Shown here piece by piece: positions 37,018 through 45,899 of a stretch of DNA of 64,000 bases (its first letter is position 1; each line of letters starts with the position of its first letter). The position numbers and the translations under genes are program-made. The DNA is from Microbacterium dextranolyticum. Its GTDB lineage: Bacteria; Actinomycetota; Actinomycetes; Actinomycetales; Microbacteriaceae. The stretch is from NCBI RefSeq assembly GCF_016907295.1, contig NZ_JAFBBR010000001.1:1054001-1118000 (forward strand), read 5' to 3'. The notes below the pieces were generated by a model, which ran no database searches, was not told the origin of the DNA, and saw only the letters and a program-made list of their open reading frames with translations.

Positions 37018-38019
37018 TCAGAGGGCGGTGCGCCTCGCGGCCTTGCCGGCATCCGGGGCCGCGCGGCGGGCGACTTCCTGGATGGCGGGGCTGAGGAACG
37101 ATGCCGGGGCGGGGTCGAGGAGTTCGGTGATGTCGCCGGCATGGGTGATGACCTCGGCGAGGCCTTCTCGCAGCAGCCGGTGACAGCCGGATGACGCGGC
37201 GGAGGTGATGGGGCCGGGGACGGCGCCGACGGGGCGTCCGAGCTCGGTCGCGCGGGCGGCAACCAACAGCGACCCGGACCGATACCCGGCCTCCGGGATG
37301 ACGGTCGCGCCGCCGAGTGCAGCGAGGAGGCGGGCGCGGGCGATGAACCGCCACCGGGTGAGCACCGTCTCCGGCGGTGCCTCACTGATCTGGACTCCAC
37401 CAGCATCGACAACGTCCTGGAACAGTTCCGCGTGCCCGGACGGGTACGGGCGATCCAGGCCGCCGACGGCGACGGCGATCGTGGATGCGGGGCGCGCACC
37501 GAGAGCCGCACGGTGCGCGGCCGCATCGATCCCATACGAGCCGCCCGCGACGACGATCCGCGGCTCCCGGGCGAGATCCGAGACGATTTCCCTGGTGACG
37601 TGCTCGCCGTATGCGGAGGAGGCGCGCGCCCCGGTGAACGTCACCCGCGACGCCAGCGACGAGGTGAGCAGCTCGGGATTCCCTTTCGCCCACAGCATCA
37701 CCGGGGCCCGATCGCCGAGATCCGCGAACGAGACAGGCCACCCGAGACTGCCGGGCGTGAGGACGCGAAGCTGATGCTGGTCAGTGAGACGGGCCACCCG
37801 GTCGGCGAGACCATCAACCAGCCGGGCCGCGGTCGCCTCACGCCACTGAGTCCCCAGCACCGGGTCAATCTGTGAAGGCAACGGAATGCGCGGGTTCTGG
37901 AGCAGATCAAGCGTCTCGGCCAGGCCGATGATCCGGAGCAGTTGCCCGGTGACGGTATGCCCGGGTTCGGTGAGCGCGGCGATCTCCATCCGCGCCCGCA
38001 CGTCGTAGCTGTCCAGCAT
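37018..38019 (-). CDS. dprA: DprA/Smf-like DNA-processing protein
   Basis: 333 residues. The Rossmann-type DprA fold is clear: VAGGSYGIDAAAHRAAL, then PSGHAELF and FIARARLLAALGGATVIPEA, and SLLVAARATELGRPVGAVPGP. DprA loads RecA on incoming single strands in transformation. Here it sits in the ICE, between the surface protein and transfer genes, so a role in handling conjugal DNA or in host defence is possible. A chromosomal dprA is expected elsewhere. Confidence 0.87.
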   Translation of the reverse strand: MLDSYDVRARMEIAALTEPGHTVTGQLLRIIGLAETLDLLQNPRIPLPSQIDPVLGTQWREATAARLVDGLADRVARLTDQHQLRVLTPGSLGWPVSFADLGDRAPVMLWAKGNPELLTSSLASRVTFTGARASSAYGEHVTREIVSDLAREPRIVVAGGSYGIDAAAHRAALGARPASTIAVAVGGLDRPYPSGHAELFQDVVDAGGVQISEAPPETVLTRWRFIARARLLAALGGATVIPEAGYRSGSLLVAARATELGRPVGAVPGPITSAASSGCHRLLREGLAEVITHAGDITELLDPAPASFLSPAIQEVARRAAPDAGKAARRTAL

Positions 38020-38080
38020 GCTCTCTGCCCTCCCAGTGGTTGTTGCTCAGAGGTCAGGTGCGCCAGGCGGACATAAGACA

Positions 38081-38133
38081 ACGGGCGGAACCATGCCGGC
38101 CCTCGGGGGAAGGGGCGGCGCGGTTCCGCCCGT
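38081..38133 (-). terminator. Terminator after the surface protein gene
   Basis: Perfect 12-bp arms ACGGGCGGAACC (38081-38092) and GGTTCCGCCCGT (38122-38133), just past the stop at 38149 of the minus-strand surface protein gene and upstream of dprA. Confidence 0.65.
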
Positions 38134-38148
38134 CGTATGGGGGTGCGC

Positions 38149-40800
38149 TTACTCGTTCATCAGGTCATCGAGACCGGTCTCCTCCTCTCTGACGTCTCCG
38201 TTGCGCTCCCGGTAGAGCGCGAGCCTGCGCCCGAACCAGAGCGTGCCACCGGTCGCGAGCAGCGCAACTGCGATCCCACCCCAAACGAGGCTCATCCACC
38301 CGTCACTACCCGTCTCCGCCAGGGACGTCGGCGGCTTCGGCAGCGGCGGCCGCGTGCTCGGCGGCGTGGGTGGGGTGCCCGGAGGGCGCTCGGTCACAAC
38401 CGTCGTCTCACCCGGCGCACCGCACTTCCCAGCGGCGAGCACCTTCCCGTCCTTGTCGTACAGGGTCTCGACCCAGTACACGTTCCCCGGCTTGTTCACG
38501 GTCGTCTCGCCGGAGCGGTAGTGGCCGGCCTGCGTGACCGGAACCTTCGCCGAGGTGAAGAACGGCACCTCGCACACCGGGGCATCGCCAGCGGGCTGGG
38601 GGCCGTAGGCGCGGAACACCAGGTAGGCGCCCTTCGGGATGTCCGTGCCCTGCACGAGCGCGGTGTCCGAGAACGGGTCGCCCACGAACGCGGACTCCTG
38701 CGCCTGCGTCACCACCGACACCGGCTGCTCCAGTCCGGGGACGAAGAACCGCTCCCAGATATCCGCCGGCGAGCTCACGAACGGCTGCACCCGATCATCG
38801 CCCTCGAACGAGGTGATTGTTGCGTAATAGCCGGGCTTCGCAGGCCGGATCGCATCCTCATCGGTGTAGCCGATGTCATAGATCCCGTTCTTCGCGGGCG
38901 TCGTGATCCGCGTCAGCACCGGAGCATCCTCGAGCGGCAGATCCTCGGTCAGTTCCGTGTCGGTGGCGAAGGGGCCGTAGACGGTGTGCGTCAGCTCCTT
39001 CGCGTCGGGGCCCCAGTAGCCGTCCCCGGTGAAGTCGGGATGGTTGTCGGGGTACCCGGTGACGGTGATGCGGTCGAACGCCCGCCCGCCCTCGTGCACG
39101 TTGTACTCGCGCACCTCCGACATGATCGTGACCGGCCACCGCACGGAGTGGGTTTCGACGTTGATGCCGTAGGTGTCGCGCCAGTCGGTGGCGAGGAACG
39201 GGCGCACCCATTCCGGCTGCGACGCCTTCTTCACCTCCCACACCCACGTCACGAACCCCGCATCCGGCAACGTCACCGCCGGCGACGTATACGTGCCGGG
39301 GCCTTCAGCGACGACCTGCACCGACCCCACCGGCACCGCGCCAGCGGGGACCTCCGAACCCTGGACGGGAGGAAGCGTGTCGGGCACTTGATAGGCGATG
39401 CCCTCGAACACGACCGGGATCGGAGCCCCGTTCTGCTTCAGCCACGCCCCGTTCGTCGACGACACCGTGATCGTATCCGTGACGGCATCGCCGGGCTTCA
39501 CGAGCCTGCCGTTCGCCTTCGATACCGCCTCCGGCTGGAACGGCGCCACGCTGGTTTCCGCGACCCTGCCGAAACGGTCGGTGAACGAATCGGTGAGGTA
39601 CCTCGCGTTCTCGCCCTGCTTCTGCTTGTCGATGCTCCACACCCACGTGTAGAACCCCGACGACGGGGCCACGAGTGTCCCCAGCGACACATAGGTCCTG
39701 GAATGCGTGAGCGTCAGCGACTCCGTGCCGAGCACGGGCGCGCCGGACGGGGCGCGTTCGCTTCGGCGGGTTGCGCGTCGAACGGCCCGTACAAGATGCC
39801 CTCAGCGAGCACCGGCACCGGGCTCCCGTTCACCTTGATCCACGAATGCTTCGTCACCGTCACCGCGAGCTGGTCGACGAACGGGGCGCCGGCCTGCACG
39901 AACTTCGACGACACCTGCGTTTCGATGACCGGCTGGAAGTCCAACGGGATCACCGGCGACTCAGCCTGCGCCAACAACGGCTTGAACGAAGCCGCGGCGA
40001 GGATGCGCTGCGAACCGGGCGTGTAGAACAGGTCCACACCGGCACCCAGCCCGGTCGAGGATGCGGTGAACGTGGCACGCACTCGGTAGTCGGGTGCTCC
40101 CTCTGCCGGGGTGCCGAGGATCTGATGCGTGCACGCACCCAGCGTCGCCGACGTGGAACCGTCCGTGAACGTCGCATTCGACAAGCTCACCGTGCCGGAC
40201 AGGGACGCCGGGTCCGGGGCGATCGTGAGGGTCCCGTGGTACTGGTCGGTCATCGCGATCGACAGTGAGACTGCGGGGTCTTTGACCGCGCTGGATGCGC
40301 CGGCATCGTGCATCGCTGCCAGGTGCGACAGAACCGTGGCCTGATCACCAGCGGGGACGCGGGTGATCAGCCCACCATCACCGCCCTTGCTCAGGTACAC
40401 GTCGTGGTCGGCGACGTCCCAGACGAACATCGCGACCGCGGAGGTGATGTTCGGATCACGGGATTCGCCCCACCGGCCCATCACGTAGTTGAGCTGTGCG
40501 AGCTGCGCACGGGAGAGCGCGTCGAGCGTGGTCTTCAGCTCGGGCGGCTCCGTCGTCCCCCCACGGGCCGACCGCATCGAGATCCATGCAGTACGTCTGC
40601 CGACCGTGCGAGGAGAACGCACCGATGAACAGATTCTCATCTCCGTACCCGGTGCCGAGCGTCGCAGCCTGCGCCGGCGACGGGAAGAACACCCCGCCGA
40701 ACAGTAGAAGCAGCGCCGTGAGGAACACCGCGATCCGTGCCGCGGCACGGGCAGGCGGTGGAGGTGAGGTATCTGGTGGAACGCGAGAGGTGCTGGACAT
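38149..40800 (-). pseudogene. LAETG sortase-anchored surface protein, broken by two frameshifts
   Basis: Three reading frames together encode one large surface protein. Part 1 (start ATG 40800, AGGAAGG upstream) carries a signal peptide ending FFPSPAQA and the segment TYCMDLDAVGPWG. The frame is lost in a run of six G at about 40557-40562. Part 2 runs to about 39745, where it is lost near a CCCC. Part 3 (to 38149) has repeated beta-type segments with GFYTWVW/GFVTWVWEVKK motifs, a Pro-rich wall spacer and LAETG plus a membrane segment and basic tail. Both breaks are at homopolymers, so sequencing error is as likely as real inactivation. The repeats resemble those of actinobacterial adhesins; no sortase is seen nearby. 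Confidence 0.75.
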
Positions 40801-40886
40801 GCGCAGGGCCTTCCTGACGAGATCGGAGACCATCGCCGGGACGGCGACGGCCACCAGTCAGGTGCGCTCGCTGCGACTCTGAGGCG

Positions 40887-41885
40887 CTAGACGGTTCGCC
40901 AGCCTTGGGCGTCGAGAGCGGCCAAGACCCGCCCAGGGTCTGTTACGAGCCGCACAAGTCCGAGTACTCGTGCCGGGAAACCGCTGGGATCAGAAGCGAA
41001 GGTTTCTTCATCGATCTCCAGACCGAACCGGTCTCGTAAGTTCACCGGCAACTCTGCTCCAGCCTCCTTCACCAGTTGACGTCCTTCGGTCGCCAACGCT
41101 GGTATCGTCCGAGGCCGAAATCGTTGGAGCGTGGAGGTCATGGGCTCGGGCGGTCGCGCGCTCGCACAGTGTAGGCGTGCCGTTGCATCGGTAATCCAAG
41201 GGTCGCTTGTGTCGATGGGGAGCGGTATCGGGATGCTTTGTACAGCATCGATCGCGTCGACGTCGAGGGCGAGGGAGATTCGGGAGGCGTCCTCGTGGAC
41301 ATTCACGTAGCGGAGCACGTTCACGCCCGGGGCGCAAACTTCGGTGAGGTATGCGTTGCCAACGAAATCGGTAGGCTCAGGGTGCACGCCCGGCTCGATC
41401 ATGCAGTCCTGGCGGAGCCGCACTCGGTGGAGAAAGAACTGATCTGCTGGCCCGCCTTCGTCGTCGATGCGGCGGAACATGTTCTCGATCGCGGCCTCGT
41501 AGGTACCGACGTGCACGGCTTTCGACTTCTGGCGTGCGGCCCATCGTTCAACGGCGCCGGGGCGCGCACTCATCGATTCCATGCGCTGCCTGGTCTCTTC
41601 CGTCAGATCAGCGGCTGGGTCGAAGTCGCGGTCAGGCCATATCGGGTGCGTCGATGAGTGATACCAGGCCAGGTCGCGAGTTGCGGCCTCGTCGTGTGCC
41701 TGATCATCCGGAGCGGCGGTGAAATCGGGACGGTCTTCGCCTCGGCAGTCCGTGCCGCATGCCGGGCAGCCCTCCTTGCCTTGGTCGAAGCGGTCCAGCC
41801 AGTCGGCAGTCGCATCCCATTCGTGAGGGCAGGCGCCACACCTCATTCGCCTCGGGCGAGCGAAGTCAACTGGTCGTTCGGACAC
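40887..41885 (-). CDS. Uncharacterised protein with N-terminal zinc ribbon
   Basis: 332 residues. CGACPHEW and CPACGTDC, about residues 17-47, form a four-cysteine zinc ribbon. The next 280 residues show no domain I recognise and no membrane segment. The C-terminal part has a conserved-looking RVRLRQDCMIEPGV stretch. Isolated between the surface protein and the arsenic cluster, on the opposite strand to the latter. Confidence 0.65.
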   Translation of the reverse strand: MSERPVDFARPRRMRCGACPHEWDATADWLDRFDQGKEGCPACGTDCRGEDRPDFTAAPDDQAHDEAATRDLAWYHSSTHPIWPDRDFDPAADLTEETRQRMESMSARPGAVERWAARQKSKAVHVGTYEAAIENMFRRIDDEGGPADQFFLHRVRLRQDCMIEPGVHPEPTDFVGNAYLTEVCAPGVNVLRYVNVHEDASRISLALDVDAIDAVQSIPIPLPIDTSDPWITDATARLHCASARPPEPMTSTLQRFRPRTIPALATEGRQLVKEAGAELPVNLRDRFGLEIDEETFASDPSGFPARVLGLVRLVTDPGRVLAALDAQGWRTV

Positions 41886-41992
41886 GGCGCCAGCATCTCA
41901 CGAGCTACCGACATGTCCAGCTGACCGCACCCGGCAAAGTGAACCTTCAGCAAACACCGGCCTGAAAGCACCGGGTCAGCTTGCAGCATGAT

Positions 41993-42010
41993 TCGATGTT
42001 CGTCAATATA
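41993..42010 (+). promoter_or_regulatory. Candidate ArsR operator before trxB
   Basis: TCGATGTTCGTCAATATA here closely resembles TCGACATCTGTCAATACG at 47274-47291 before the second arsR gene. It starts 23 bases before the trxB ATG and would block RNA polymerase. A wider inverted repeat GATTCGA/TCGAATC brackets the start codon. Confidence 0.6.
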
Positions 42011-42015
42011 GATAC

Positions 42016-42990
42016 ATGTCGAATCAAGAGGTTGAGTTGGTCATCGTCGGGTCCGGTCCCGCGGGGTACACCGCGGCTGTCTACGCTGCCCGTGCGGGTC
42101 TTGCTCCGATCGTGATCGCGGGCTCGGTCACCGCGGGTGGTGCGTTGATGACGACGACCGAGGTGGAGAACTTCCCGGGCTTCGTCGATGGCGTGCAGGG
42201 GCCGGAGTTGATGGAGTCGATGCGGGCTCAGGCTGAGCGGTTCGGCGCTCGGATCGTTTACGACGACGCGATCCGCCTCGATCTCCACGGCGACGTGAAG
42301 ACCATCGAGACCCCCGCCGAGGTGACGTATCGGGCGCGGGCGGTGATCCTGACGATGGGTTCCGCGTACCGCAAGCTCGGCCTCACCGAGGAAGAGCGCC
42401 TGTCGGGGCACGGAGTGTCCTGGTGCGCGACCTGCGACGGGTTCTTCTTCCGGGATCAGGAGATCATCGTGGTCGGCGGCGGGGACTCCGCGATGGAGGA
42501 GGCCCTCTTCCTCACCCGGTTCGCGTCGAAGGTGACCGTGGTGCACCGCAGGGACGAGTTCCGGGCGTCGAGGATTATGGCACAGCGCGTGCTGGACGAT
42601 CCGAAGATCGAGGTGGCCTGGAACAGCGAGGTCGCTGCGATCCTCGGCGACGAGCAGGTCACCGGGCTCACGCTGCGCGACAGGATTACCGGGGCCGAGC
42701 GGAGGCTCGACGCGACGGGGGTGTTCGTCGCGATCGGGCACGACCCGCGCTCCGAGCTCGTGACCGGGCAGGTCGACACCGACGCGGACGGGTACGTGCG
42801 GGTCGCGCACCCGTCAACAAAGACGAACCTGGCCGGGGTGTTCGCGGCCGGGGATCTCGTTGATCACACGTACCGGCAGGCGATCACCGCCGCGGGCACC
42901 GGTTGCGCGGCCGCGCAGGACGCCCAGCACTACCTGTCGAACCTCGCACCCGCCACCGTTTCCGAGCCTGTTCTGGAGGTCTCCGCATGA
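42016..42990 (+). CDS. trxB: Thioredoxin reductase
   Basis: 324 residues. FAD-binding [10 protein letters not shown] at about residues 12-21, the redox pair CATC at about 137-140, the NADPH-binding [10 protein letters not shown] and the C-terminal [21 protein letters not shown] are all present. It heads the arsenic operon and overlaps trxA (ATGA). It would recycle the thioredoxin encoded next. Confidence 0.95.
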   Translation: MSNQEVELVIVGSGPAGYTAAVYAARAGLAPIVIAGSVTAGGALMTTTEVENFPGFVDGVQGPELMESMRAQAERFGARIVYDDAIRLDLHGDVKTIETPAEVTYRARAVILTMGSAYRKLGLTEEERLSGHGVSWCATCDGFFFRDQEIIVVGGGDSAMEEALFLTRFASKVTVVHRRDEFRASRIMAQRVLDDPKIEVAWNSEVAAILGDEQVTGLTLRDRITGAERRLDATGVFVAIGHDPRSELVTGQVDTDADGYVRVAHPSTKTNLAGVFAAGDLVDHTYRQAITAAGTGCAAAQDAQHYLSNLAPATVSEPVLEVSA

Positions 42991-43313
42991 GCACCGTCAC
43001 CCCTGTCACTGACGCCACCTTCCAGGCGGAGGTGCTCGAGTCCGAGCTGCCCGTCGTGGTCGACATCTGGGCGACCTGGTGCGGCCCGTGCAGGGCGATC
43101 GCCCCGATCCTGGACCAGCTCGCCAGTGAGTACGCGGGCCGGGTGAAGATCGTGAAGGTCGACGCCGACCAGAACCCCGAGACCATCACCGCGGCCGGCG
43201 TGACCTCGATCCCGACCCTCGGCTTCTACCGGAACGGGGAACGTGTAGACGTGCTGATCGGCGCGCACCCGAAGCCCGTCTACACGGCAAAGATCGAGGA
43301 GCTGCTCGCATGA
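42987..43313 (+). CDS. trxA: Thioredoxin
   Basis: 108 residues with the classic active site WCGPC at about residues 31-35 (ATWCGPCRA) and the cis-Pro loop [16 protein letters not shown] 42987 overlaps the trxB stop; its own stop overlaps the acr3 start. Likely electron donor within the arsenic operon. Confidence 0.95.
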   Translation: MSTVTPVTDATFQAEVLESELPVVVDIWATWCGPCRAIAPILDQLASEYAGRVKIVKVDADQNPETITAAGVTSIPTLGFYRNGERVDVLIGAHPKPVYTAKIEELLA

Positions 43314-44404
43314 CCGACACCCTGACCCGCACCGCCCCGAAGCGGCTCTCCACGCTCGACAAGTGGCTGCCCCTCTGGATCGGCCTCGCCATGGTCGCGG
43401 GCCTCCTCCTCGGCCGTTTCGTGCCCGCGCTCTCGGACGCACTGTCTGCGTTGGAGGTCGGCGGGATCTCGATCCCGATCGGCCTGGGTTTGTTGGTGAT
43501 GATGTATCCGGTGCTCGCGAAGGTCCGCTACGACAAGGTCGCCGCCGTCACCGGTGATAAGAAGCTCCTCGTCTCCTCGCTAGTGCTGAACTGGCTCGTG
43601 GGGCCCGCGGTCATGTTCGCGCTCGCGTGGATCTTCCTGCCGGATCTACCGGAGTACCGGACCGGGCTGATCATCGTGGGTCTCGCCCGCTGCATCGCGA
43701 TGGTCGTGATCTGGAACGATCTCGCCTGCGGCGACCGCGAGGCGACCGCGGTGCTGGTCGCGATCAACTCGGTATTCCAGGTGGTCGCTTTCTCCCTACT
43801 GGGCTGGTTCTACCTCACCGTGCTGCCCGGCTGGCTCGGACTGGATGCGCAGGGGCTGGAGATCTCGGTCGCGCAGATCGCGCTCAACGTGCTCGTGTTC
43901 CTCGGCATCCCGCTCATCGCGGGCTTCGCGTCCCGCTTCATCGGCGAGAAGCGCAAGGGGCGCGACTGGTACGAGGAGAAGATCCTCCCGAAGATCGGAC
44001 CGTGGGCGCTCTACGGGCTGCTCTTCACGATCCTGCTGCTGTTCGCACTGCAGGGCAAGCAGGTCACCTCCCACCCGATGGACGTCGCCCGCATCGCGCT
44101 GCCGCTGCTCGTCTACTTCGCGCTGATGTGGTTCGCCGGCATCCTGCTCGGCAAGGCTCTCGGCCTGGGCTATGCCCGGTCGACGACGCTCGCGTTCACC
44201 GCCGCGGGAAACAACTTCGAGCTCGCCATCGCGGTCGCGATCGGCACCTTCGGCGCCGCCTCCGGGCAAGCCCTCGCCGGAGTCGTCGGCCCCCTCATCG
44301 AAGTACCCGTGCTCGTGGGCCTCGTCTACGTCTCGCTCTGGGCTGCACGAGCCTGGTTCCGCACCGACCCCTACGCCACCGCGACTGAATCGAGGATGTC
44401 ATGA
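43310..44404 (+). CDS. acr3: Arsenite efflux transporter, ACR3 family
   Basis: 364 residues, ten membrane segments. The essential cysteine is in GLARCIAMVVIWN (fourth helix) and the conserved Glu in TAAGNNFELAIAVAIG (ninth helix). Exports As(III) using the membrane potential. Overlaps both neighbours by 4 bases. Confidence 0.95.
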   Translation: MTDTLTRTAPKRLSTLDKWLPLWIGLAMVAGLLLGRFVPALSDALSALEVGGISIPIGLGLLVMMYPVLAKVRYDKVAAVTGDKKLLVSSLVLNWLVGPAVMFALAWIFLPDLPEYRTGLIIVGLARCIAMVVIWNDLACGDREATAVLVAINSVFQVVAFSLLGWFYLTVLPGWLGLDAQGLEISVAQIALNVLVFLGIPLIAGFASRFIGEKRKGRDWYEEKILPKIGPWALYGLLFTILLLFALQGKQVTSHPMDVARIALPLLVYFALMWFAGILLGKALGLGYARSTTLAFTAAGNNFELAIAVAIGTFGAASGQALAGVVGPLIEVPVLVGLVYVSLWAARAWFRTDPYATATESRMS

Positions 44405-45411
44405 CCGACACCACCGTCATCTCCGACGCCGACGCGTGCGCACCGTCCACGGCGCACGCCATCGGGACCGAGGCCGCGACCACCGTGGCCGGAGCATTGA
44501 AGGCGCTCGCTGACCCGCTGCGGCTGCGGATGCTGTCCGCGATCGCGACCGACCCGCGGGGCGAGTCCTGCGTGTGCGATCTCGCCGAACTCGCTAACGT
44601 GTCCCAGCCGACCGTCTCGCACCATCTGAGGGTGTTGAAGGAGACCGGGATGCTGTTGTCCGAGCGACGCGGCACCTGGGTGTACTACCGCATCGCCCCG
44701 GGCAAGCAGCGCGCCGTCGCGGCCCTCCTCGACGCGTTCGCTCCCGCCGCTGCCGCAGCGGACGAGCCCGAAGACACCGCAGCACGGGCCGAGGTCTTGC
44801 AGCAGATGGACGCCCGGGTGACCCGTCTCGCCGAGGAGCTCGCGGACGAGCTGACCGGGCTGAACCGGGATCTCGTGATCGCGATCGTGCGCGAGTCCTA
44901 CGCCGGCCTGGTGCGATCGGCGAAGCTGACGGCGCACATGATTCCGCTGACCGAGCGGTTCGCCCGGCAGCGCCTGGCCGATCTGACCCGTGATCGGTCG
45001 GCCGGGGTGCCGCAGGTGCTGTTCGTATGCGTGCAGAACGCGGGCCGCTCCCAGCTCGCCGCCGCGGTCGTCAACCAGCTCGCCGACGGCCGCGTCGTCG
45101 CCCGCTCCGCAGGATCCACCCCTGCGTCGGACGTGCACCCGCACGTGCGTTCTCTGCTCACCGAGATCGAGGGCGAGCAGGAGGCCGAGACGGCATTCCC
45201 GAAGCCCCTCACCGACGATGCCGTGCGCGCGGCCGACGTGGTGATCACGATGGGCTGCGGGGACGTGTGCCCGATCATCCCTGGCGTCCGCTACGAAGAC
45301 TGGGCCGTCGGCGACCCGGCCCTCGCTTCCCCTGAAGGGGTCGACGCGATCCGCCACGATATCGAGGGCCGCGTCCGCGGCCTCCTCGCCACCCTCACCA
45401 GCAAGGCTTGA
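44401..45411 (+). CDS. ArsR regulator fused to arsenate reductase
   Basis: 336 residues with three parts. Residues 25-110 are an ArsR winged helix with the metal site SCVCDL on the recognition-helix side. Residues about 125-190 form a helical bundle, as seen in related fusions. Residues about 198-336 are a low-molecular-weight phosphatase-type reductase with CVQNAGRS (CX5R) and MGCGDVCP. The product could sense As(III) and reduce As(V). It may autoregulate the operon. The catalytic Cys-Arg pair is intact. Confidence 0.92.
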   Translation: MTDTTVISDADACAPSTAHAIGTEAATTVAGALKALADPLRLRMLSAIATDPRGESCVCDLAELANVSQPTVSHHLRVLKETGMLLSERRGTWVYYRIAPGKQRAVAALLDAFAPAAAAADEPEDTAARAEVLQQMDARVTRLAEELADELTGLNRDLVIAIVRESYAGLVRSAKLTAHMIPLTERFARQRLADLTRDRSAGVPQVLFVCVQNAGRSQLAAAVVNQLADGRVVARSAGSTPASDVHPHVRSLLTEIEGEQEAETAFPKPLTDDAVRAADVVITMGCGDVCPIIPGVRYEDWAVGDPALASPEGVDAIRHDIEGRVRGLLATLTSKA

Positions 45412-45422
45412 AGGAGCCCGTC

Positions 45423-45830
45423 ATGACCGAAACTCAGAAGCCGTCCGTCCTGTTCGTCTGCGTCCACAACGCCGGCCGCTCCCAGATGGCCGCCGGCTAT
45501 CTCCGCGAGCTCGCGGGCGACCGCGTCGAGGTCCGCTCCGCCGGGTCCATGCCCGCGGACCAGATCAACCCGGTCGCCGTCGAGGCCATGCGTGAAGAGG
45601 GCATCGACATCACCGCCGAGCAGCCCAAGGTGCTCACCACCGAGGCCGTCCAAGACTCCGACGTCGTGATCACCATGGGCTGCGGGGACGCCTGCCCGTT
45701 CTTCCCGGGCAAGCGATACGAGGACTGGAAGCTCGACGACCCCGCCGGGCAGGGCATCGAATCGGTCCGTCCGATCCGAGACGAGATCAAGGGCCGCATT
45801 GAAACGCTGTTGACGGAACTGCTGGGCTGA
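45423..45830 (+). CDS. arsC: Arsenate reductase (mycothiol/thioredoxin-linked, LMW-PTP fold)
   Basis: 135 residues from ATG 45423, with AAGGAG upstream. P-loop CVHNAGRSQMAAG, about residues 12-24, and MGCGDACP, about 78-85, match the Corynebacterium ArsC1/ArsC2 arsenate-mycothiol transferase group. Second reductase in the operon, in addition to the fusion. A strong terminator follows. Confidence 0.93.
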   Translation: MTETQKPSVLFVCVHNAGRSQMAAGYLRELAGDRVEVRSAGSMPADQINPVAVEAMREEGIDITAEQPKVLTTEAVQDSDVVITMGCGDACPFFPGKRYEDWKLDDPAGQGIESVRPIRDEIKGRIETLLTELLG

Positions 45831-45846
45831 GCAGCACCGCACGCGC

Positions 45847-45880
45847 GAAGGGGCAGGAACCGCCTGGTTCCTGCCCCTTC
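45847..45880. terminator. Bidirectional terminator between arsC and the flavoprotein gene
   Basis: Perfect 15-bp arms (45847-45861 and 45866-45880) around a GCCT loop, core GGGGCAGGAACC, followed by TTCGTGTGTT. Lies between convergent genes. Confidence 0.9.
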
Positions 45881-45899
45881 TTCGTGTGTTGTTCGCGAC

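Noticed and set aside
38137-40026. 629-codon plus-strand frame opposite the surface protein
   Set aside because: The minus strand encodes the anchor, membrane segment and repeated beta segments; the plus frame is Arg/His-rich without motifs.
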